Assembly (NCBI GenBank): GCA_905235325.1
Contig: CAJOLE010000031.1
Coordinates: 1 to 48,607, forward strand
DNA: 48,607 nucleotides
DNA from: an uncultured Prevotella sp.
GTDB lineage: Bacteria; Bacteroidota; Bacteroidia; Bacteroidales; Bacteroidaceae
Direction of reading: 5' to 3'
The translations under genes and the position numbers were made by a program. Below are positions 44,155 through 48,607 of this stretch, piece by piece. Position 1 is the first letter of the stretch. Each line of letters opens with the position of its first letter. The notes below the pieces were generated by a model. The model worked only from the letters and a program-made list of their open reading frames with translations. It searched no databases and was not told the origin of the DNA.

Positions 44155-44472
44155 GTGACACAATGCCGATGTACACTGGGCGTGCAACCTGTTTGAGAGG
44201 ATGACACGGGTGACACGAGGGTGACACGGGGCTTGCAAATTCTCGAGAGAATCTGGCTGAAACCCTGCCTCTGACTAACGGTTTCCCGCCACTTGACGGA
44301 TAGATTCTCGAGAGAATTTGAGGTGAAGGAGGTTTGGCGAAAGCCCGTAACTACTGCTAACCATCGCAATGTGTCACCCTTGTGTCACCCTGTGACACCC
44401 TTTTGAGAGGGTGACACGCACCACAATCGTCTGTCTGCCTGTGCGTTATGTCGTTATGTGACACCGTGACAC
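44155..44472. repeat. GTGACAC/GTGTCAC repeat cluster in inverted arrangement
   Basis: GTGACAC (or ATGACAC) units fall at about 44155, 44201, 44210 and 44221. GTGTCAC units follow at 44371 and 44382, and mixed units from 44391 to 44472. Typical spacing is 9-11 bp. Confidence 0.8.
44239..44317. repeat. Two identical ATTCTCGAGAGAAT inverted sites
   Basis: The 14-mer occurs at 44239-44252 and 44304-44317, 65 bp apart. Each has 6-bp arms and a 2-bp centre. They look like paired protein-binding sites. Confidence 0.8.
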
Positions 44473-44636
44473 CCTGTAAAACGAAAACCGAAACCAAAAC
44501 GTTCCCGTTATCGTTCCCGTTATCGTTCCCCTTTTTCGTTTTCGTTCCCGTTTTCCGTTGAGTTACAAATTGACTGAATATTATTAAAAACTTATAATTC
44601 TTTTGGTCGGATTCACCATTTTCTGATTTTTCTTCG

Positions 44637-44644
44637 TATCTTTG
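44637..44644 (+). promoter_or_regulatory. -7 promoter box of the PD40 protein gene
   Basis: TATCTTTG matches TAnnTTTG and lies 21 bp before the ATG at 44666. No convincing -33 TTTG is found. Confidence 0.6.
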
Positions 44645-44665
44645 TAAGTCAAAACTTATGAGGCA

Positions 44666-45823
44666 ATGAGAAATAACAAGATAACAATCATCCTATTAGC
44701 GGCTTTACTGGCTATGCCGGCAATGGCACAGAAGCGGAAAGCCCCTGTCAAAAAGAAGAAAGTTGAGCCCGTTGTTGTAGAACTGTCAAGAGAGGAACAG
44801 CTTTTTGAGGATATGCTCGAAGCAACCCAGCAGATTATGTTCATCGACAGCGTCGTGGTCGACAAGCAGACGTTCTTGGAATCGTATCGGCTTAATAATG
44901 AGGCAGGTACTATAACCAGATTCAACGATTTCTTCAAAAGCGAGGACCAGCCCTACTCTACCGTCTACGTCAACCAGTTTGGCAACAAGTGCTGGTTTGC
45001 ACAGAACGGGCGGCTCTTTACGGCTGACCGGCTTGGCAACATCTGGAGTGAGCCGGCTCCCCTCGAAGGACTCGGGAAATATCAGCGCACCAACTACCCG
45101 TTCGTGCTCTCCGACGGCACTACGCTATACTTTGCCGCCATCAGCGACGAAGGACTGGGCGGGCTCGACATCTATGTGTCGCGCTACGACTCTGAGACGG
45201 GCAAGTATCTGCTGGCTGAAAACATCGGCCTGCCCTTCAACTCGAATGCCAACGACTATATGTACACCATCGACGAGATGAACGGCATCGGCTATTTTGC
45301 CACCGACCGCCGCCAGCCCGAAGGAAAGGTGTGTATCTATACCTTCATTCCCAACCAGAAGCGCATCACCTACTCGGCCGACGAGCTCGACAAGGCGGCC
45401 ATCAGGAGCAGAGCCAAGATTGAACGCATTGCCGACACCTGGGGCGACGGCGAATTGCGCACGGAAACGCTCGACCGCCTGAACAATGCCGGCAGACGGC
45501 TTAAAGAGGAGAAGAAGCAGCAGTCTGAACTTACGTTCGTCATCAACGACGACATTACATATAGTAGTCTCTCTGACTTTCAGGATGCCGACAACAGCAA
45601 GCGCGTCGCGAAACTGCTACAGATGCGCAAGTCGCACGACGAGCTGGGCAACAACCTTGAAAAAATGCGCAACTACTATGCCACGCAAGCTAATATCGCC
45701 GAGAGAAGCAATATGCAAGCCGAGATTCTTGGCTGCGAACAGGAATACTACCAGATGGAGAACGACATAAGCCAGCTGGAGAAAGTCATACGCAATGCTG
45801 AGATAAAAGCTATAAACCAATAA
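44666..45823 (+). CDS. Secreted PD40 (WD40-like propeller) protein
   Basis: 385 residues with a signal peptide (1-21, cleavage after AMA) and a Lys-rich linker. A propeller-like region (about 90-230) contains blades such as PFVLSDGTTLYFAAISDEGLGG and GYFATDRRQPEG, typical of PD40 repeats. A long helical, probably coiled-coil tail (about 235-385) replaces the OmpA-like domain that often accompanies PD40 in Bacteroidetes. It may be part of an envelope complex. The gene starts an apparent run with the phosphorylase gene 15 bp downstream. Confidence 0.78.
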   Translation: MRNNKITIILLAALLAMPAMAQKRKAPVKKKKVEPVVVELSREEQLFEDMLEATQQIMFIDSVVVDKQTFLESYRLNNEAGTITRFNDFFKSEDQPYSTVYVNQFGNKCWFAQNGRLFTADRLGNIWSEPAPLEGLGKYQRTNYPFVLSDGTTLYFAAISDEGLGGLDIYVSRYDSETGKYLLAENIGLPFNSNANDYMYTIDEMNGIGYFATDRRQPEGKVCIYTFIPNQKRITYSADELDKAAIRSRAKIERIADTWGDGELRTETLDRLNNAGRRLKEEKKQQSELTFVINDDITYSSLSDFQDADNSKRVAKLLQMRKSHDELGNNLEKMRNYYATQANIAERSNMQAEILGCEQEYYQMENDISQLEKVIRNAEIKAINQ

Positions 45824-45838
45824 AGTCTGACAAGCCCT

Positions 45839-46717
45839 ATGACAACAAAAAGAACCTTCCCGGAATCTGAGCTGATCATCAACAGCGACGGATCATGCTT
45901 CCACCTGCACCTGAAGCCTGAACAGTTGGCCGACCGCGTCATCCTCGTGGGCGATCCGGCACGTGTCAATACTGTTGCCGACCATTTCGACTCGCGTGAG
46001 TGCGAAGTCAGCAGCCGCGAGTTCCACACCATAACCGGCACTTACAAGGGCAAACGCATCACCGTGCAGAGCCACGGCATCGGATGCGACAACATCGACA
46101 TCGTTGCCAACGAGCTCGACACGCTGGCAAACATCAACTACGCTACCCGCGAGGAACGCGACGAGCACCGCACACTCACGATGGTGCGCATCGGCACGTG
46201 CGGCGGCCTACACCCCTTCACGCCGACGGGCAGCTTCATAGCCTCGGTCAAGAGCATCGGCTTCGACGGCCTGCTGAACTATTATGCTGGGCGCAACGTT
46301 GTCTGCGACATTCCGATGGAGAAAGCGTTCATGGAGCACATGCAGTGGGACACCGTCAAGGGTAATCCCTACGTTGCCGTAGCCGACGAAGAGCTCATCG
46401 ACCAGATTGCCCAGGACGATATGGTGCGCGGCTACACCATCTCATGCGGCGGTTTCTACGGCCCGCAGGGACGTGTGCTCCGTGCCGACATTGCCGACCC
46501 TAAGCAGAACGAGAAAATTGAGGCGTTCGAGTATGAAGGCATGAGAATCTGCAATTTCGAGATGGAAAGTTCGGCCCTCGCGGGAATGGCTTCTCTGCTC
46601 GGACATCGCGCCATGACCTGCTGCATGGTGATTGCCAACCGCTACACGCAGAAGATGAACACCGAGTACAAAAACTCTATTGATACACTTATAGGAAGGG
46701 TTCTTGACCGTATTTAA
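45839..46717 (+). CDS. Nucleoside phosphorylase, uridine phosphorylase-like
   Basis: 292-residue PNP/UDP-family enzyme that splits nucleosides with phosphate. VGDPAR (about 38-43) forms the phosphate site, RIGTCGGL (about 117-124) the base site, and CNFEMESSAL (about 238-247) the ribose-binding ExE region. Longer than E. coli Udp (253) but usual for Bacteroidales. Nucleoside specificity is inferred only by resemblance. Confidence 0.88.
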   Translation: MTTKRTFPESELIINSDGSCFHLHLKPEQLADRVILVGDPARVNTVADHFDSRECEVSSREFHTITGTYKGKRITVQSHGIGCDNIDIVANELDTLANINYATREERDEHRTLTMVRIGTCGGLHPFTPTGSFIASVKSIGFDGLLNYYAGRNVVCDIPMEKAFMEHMQWDTVKGNPYVAVADEELIDQIAQDDMVRGYTISCGGFYGPQGRVLRADIADPKQNEKIEAFEYEGMRICNFEMESSALAGMASLLGHRAMTCCMVIANRYTQKMNTEYKNSIDTLIGRVLDRI

Positions 46718-46741
46718 CCAAAGCTATTTTATTCTATTATT

Positions 46742-48232
46742 ATGGATCAACTTACAATTTACACACTCATCACGGTAGCTATACTGCTGCTCGTCTTATT
46801 TATCTTCGTTTCCTACGTAAAGGCACCACCTTCGTTTGCCTACATCATTTCTGGACTTTCCAGACAGCCTCGGGTGCTTATCGGTAAGGGCGGATTCCGC
46901 ATTCCATTCCTCGAGCGCCTCGACAAGGTGTACTTAGGCCAAATAACTGTTGACATCAAGACGGAGGAGAGCGTGCCCACCAACGACTTCATCAACGTCG
47001 ACGTCGATGCCGTGGCAAAAATCCGAGTAACACCCAACAACGAGGGTACACGTCTGGCTGCCAAAAACTTCCTGAACATGCTGCCCGAGGAGATTGCCAC
47101 TCAACTGCAGGACTCGCAGGGCAATATGCGCGAAATCATCGGCACCCTCGACCTGCGCTCGCTCAATACCGACCGTGACGGATTCTCTGACCAGGTGATG
47201 CAGAAGGCGCAGCCCGACATGGCCAAGCTGGGCATCGAAATCATCTCCTGCAACATCCAGAATGTGACCGACCGCGAGGGACTTATCAAGGATCTCGGTG
47301 CCGACAACACAGCCAAGATCAAGAAAGATGCCGCCATCAACCGGGCCGTGGCCGAACGCGACGTGAAGATTGAGGTGTCGAAGGCCGACAAAGATGCCAA
47401 CGATGCACGCGTTGATGCCGACACGGCCATTGCCATCAAAAACAACGACCTGGCTCTGAAGCGTGCAGCCCTAAAACGTGAGGCTGACACGGCGCAGGCT
47501 GATGCCGATGCCGCCTATGCCATCCAGCAGCAGGAACAGCAGAAGACTATCAACATCAAAACCGTCGAAGCCGAGATTGAGAAGACCAAGCGCGAGCAGA
47601 TTCTATCGAAAGAGCAGATTGAAATCCGAATGAACCAGCTGGCCGCCGAGGTCGAGAAGAAAGCCGATGCAGACAAGTACAAAGTAGAAAAAGACGCCGC
47701 AGCCGACTTGGAGCAGCGCAAACGTGTGGCAGAAGCCCAAAAGTACGAAGCCGAGCAGCGCGCACTGGCCCAGAACGCAGAGTCGGATGCCGTAAGGTAT
47801 CGTCTGGAACAAGAGGCCATCGGTATCAAGGCGAAAGGTGAAGCCGAAGCATACGCCATTCAGAAGAAAGGTGAGGCCGAGGCACTGGCAATGGATAAGA
47901 AGGCAGAGGCATTCAAGAAGTACAACAACGCTGCTATCGCACAAATGATGATTGAGATTCTGCCGCAGATAGCCGAAAACGTGGCTAAGCCCATCTCTGC
48001 CATCAAGGATGTCAACATCTATAGTGCCGATGGCGGTGGCGTCACCTCGCTCAGCGGCAACGTGCCCGTGGCCATCAAGCAGGCCTTCGATGTGCTCAAG
48101 TCGGCCACTGGCGTCGATATGGCCGACATCATGAAGGCTGGCAGTATCGAGGCCGTCACTACGCGCAACGTCAACCTCAACGACAACGCCGCCGATGCAC
48201 TCTCAGGCATCGTCAAAGACAAAAAACAGTAA
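46742..48232 (+). CDS. SPFH/band 7 flotillin-like membrane protein
   Basis: 496 residues. An N-terminal membrane segment (about 6-25) is followed by the SPFH domain (about 30-190), then a long Ala/Glu/Lys coiled coil (about 200-395) with repeated KAEAEA-like units, and a C-terminal segment with GVDMADIMK. This is the layout of flotillin and YqiK. Such proteins form membrane microdomain scaffolds. An NfeD partner gene is not adjacent. Its stop (TAA) is followed at once by the mnmE ATG. Confidence 0.9.
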   Translation: MDQLTIYTLITVAILLLVLFIFVSYVKAPPSFAYIISGLSRQPRVLIGKGGFRIPFLERLDKVYLGQITVDIKTEESVPTNDFINVDVDAVAKIRVTPNNEGTRLAAKNFLNMLPEEIATQLQDSQGNMREIIGTLDLRSLNTDRDGFSDQVMQKAQPDMAKLGIEIISCNIQNVTDREGLIKDLGADNTAKIKKDAAINRAVAERDVKIEVSKADKDANDARVDADTAIAIKNNDLALKRAALKREADTAQADADAAYAIQQQEQQKTINIKTVEAEIEKTKREQILSKEQIEIRMNQLAAEVEKKADADKYKVEKDAAADLEQRKRVAEAQKYEAEQRALAQNAESDAVRYRLEQEAIGIKAKGEAEAYAIQKKGEAEALAMDKKAEAFKKYNNAAIAQMMIEILPQIAENVAKPISAIKDVNIYSADGGGVTSLSGNVPVAIKQAFDVLKSATGVDMADIMKAGSIEAVTTRNVNLNDNAADALSGIVKDKKQ

Positions 48233-48607
48233 ATGAACATCCTCTGCAACGACACCATCTGCGCCCCCGCCACCGCTGCCGGGGGCGCACTTGCCATCAT
48301 CCGCATCAGCGGCCCCGACGCTCTCCCTATCGTCAGCACCCTCTGCCCACTACGCTGCGACACCGTCGCTGCCAACACCGTCCACTTCACCCGCCTGGTC
48401 GAGTATGATGCTGTATCACAGCATCCCCACCCCATCGACGAAGCCCTCATCACAGTCTTCCACGCCCCACACAGCTACACAGGCGAAGACTCCGCCGAAA
48501 TCTCCTGTCACGGCTCACGCTACATCATCAACAAGATTCTGGAACTCCTCATCCAACATGGCTGCCGCATGGCCCGCCCGGGAGAGTTCACCCAGCGCGC
48601 CTACCTC
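48233..48607 (+). CDS. mnmE: tRNA modification GTPase MnmE, N-terminal part (runs off the window edge)
   Basis: The first 125 residues are present. They form the tetrahydrofolate-binding N-terminal domain, with DTICAPATAAGGALAIIRIS (7-26), SYTGEDSAEISCHGS (about 85-99) and ARPGEFTQRAYL (114-125). With MnmG it makes 5-carboxymethylaminomethyluridine in tRNA wobble positions. The ATG abuts the SPFH stop with no gap. The G domain lies outside the window. Confidence 0.95.
   Translation, partial: MNILCNDTICAPATAAGGALAIIRISGPDALPIVSTLCPLRCDTVAANTVHFTRLVEYDAVSQHPHPIDEALITVFHAPHSYTGEDSAEISCHGSRYIINKILELLIQHGCRMARPGEFTQRAYL

Larger units (their letters stand above)
44094..44636. other. Third repeat-rich intergenic region
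   Basis: No gene, RNA or clear terminator is supported. The region has about nine GTGACAC or GTGTCAC units (44155-44472), two copies of ATTCTCGAGAGAAT, and a 12-bp CGTTCCCGTTAT tandem (44502-44530). Clusters of GTGACAC on the left and GTGTCAC on the right enclose the ATTCTCGAGAGAAT pair, giving an overall inverted design. Confidence 0.8.

Overview
The window looks like chromosomal DNA from a Bacteroidales bacterium, most likely a high-GC member of the Prevotellaceae; genus and species cannot be fixed from the sequence alone. The evidence is the Bacteroidetes promoter architecture (TTTG, 19-21 bp spacer, TAnnTTTG) found several times upstream of genes, the general absence of strong Shine-Dalgarno sequences, lineage-typical families (DUF4924, calycin-like lipoprotein, fused NfnA/NfnB-type transhydrogenase, CHB_HEX_C secreted protein with a type IX-like C-terminus) and conserved Bacteroidales neighbour pairs. 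Most genes are GC-rich core genes; no rRNA, tRNA, CRISPR array, prophage or intact insertion sequence was seen.

Layout. 1-159 (-): start of a glycosyltransferase. 368-4697 (+): secreted 5'-nucleotidase, NudC-like Nudix hydrolase, RadA, small secreted dockerin-like protein. 4707-11992 (-): seven-gene run transcribed lysE-like, DUF4924, rfbD, prfC, Sua5/YrdC, HI0933-like flavoprotein, ClC channel/transporter, mostly with overlapping stop/start codons. 12.0-12.6 kb: divergent intergenic region packed with short-period repeats. 12586-18246 (+): ROK kinase, a palindromic MITE-like element, then an iorA-iorB-aminotransferase-mltG operon. 18.2-18.9 kb: terminator, 22-bp tandem repeat, AT-rich gap. 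18886-26089 (+): glnS, TPR protein, DedA protein and a complete GDP-L-fucose pathway (manC, gmd, fcl). 26126-30270 (+): XRE-cupin regulator, an inverted-repeat-bounded DUF559 nuclease gene, acyl-CoA ligase, thrC. 30310-30966 (-): queC. 31.0-31.6 kb: second repeat-packed divergent region. 31633-33716 (+): a secreted repeat-domain protein with a frameshifted signal peptide and a 47-residue peptide gene. 33763-35034 (+): pgk. 35092-40358 (-): Lys-rich coiled-coil protein, then an M28 peptidase / membrane protein / calycin-like lipoprotein / TonB receptor operon. 40585-44093 (+): NfnAB-like fusion, DUF486 protein, TtcA-like enzyme. 44.1-44.6 kb: third repeat-packed region. 44666-48607 (+): PD40 protein, nucleoside phosphorylase, SPFH protein, start of mnmE.

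How genes work together. ManC, Gmd and Fcl take mannose-1-phosphate to GDP-L-fucose. The aminotransferase and IorAB probably turn aromatic amino acids into aryl-acetyl-CoA. The M28/membrane/lipoprotein/TonB block looks like an envelope uptake system, perhaps for heme or peptides. Sua5, PrfC, GlnS, QueC, TtcA-like and MnmE serve translation or tRNA modification.

The most unusual signals are non-coding. Two divergent intergenic regions share the same three repeat components (9-bp GTGTAGGAA, 12-bp AACCTACACCTG and an exactly 21-bp-spaced GGCGGCGGGTTTT array). A DUF559 nuclease gene sits between near-identical 41-bp inverted repeats that split a regulator-ligase pair. A pseudoknot-capable leader precedes the frameshifted secreted protein. 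A 47-residue peptide gene follows that protein.
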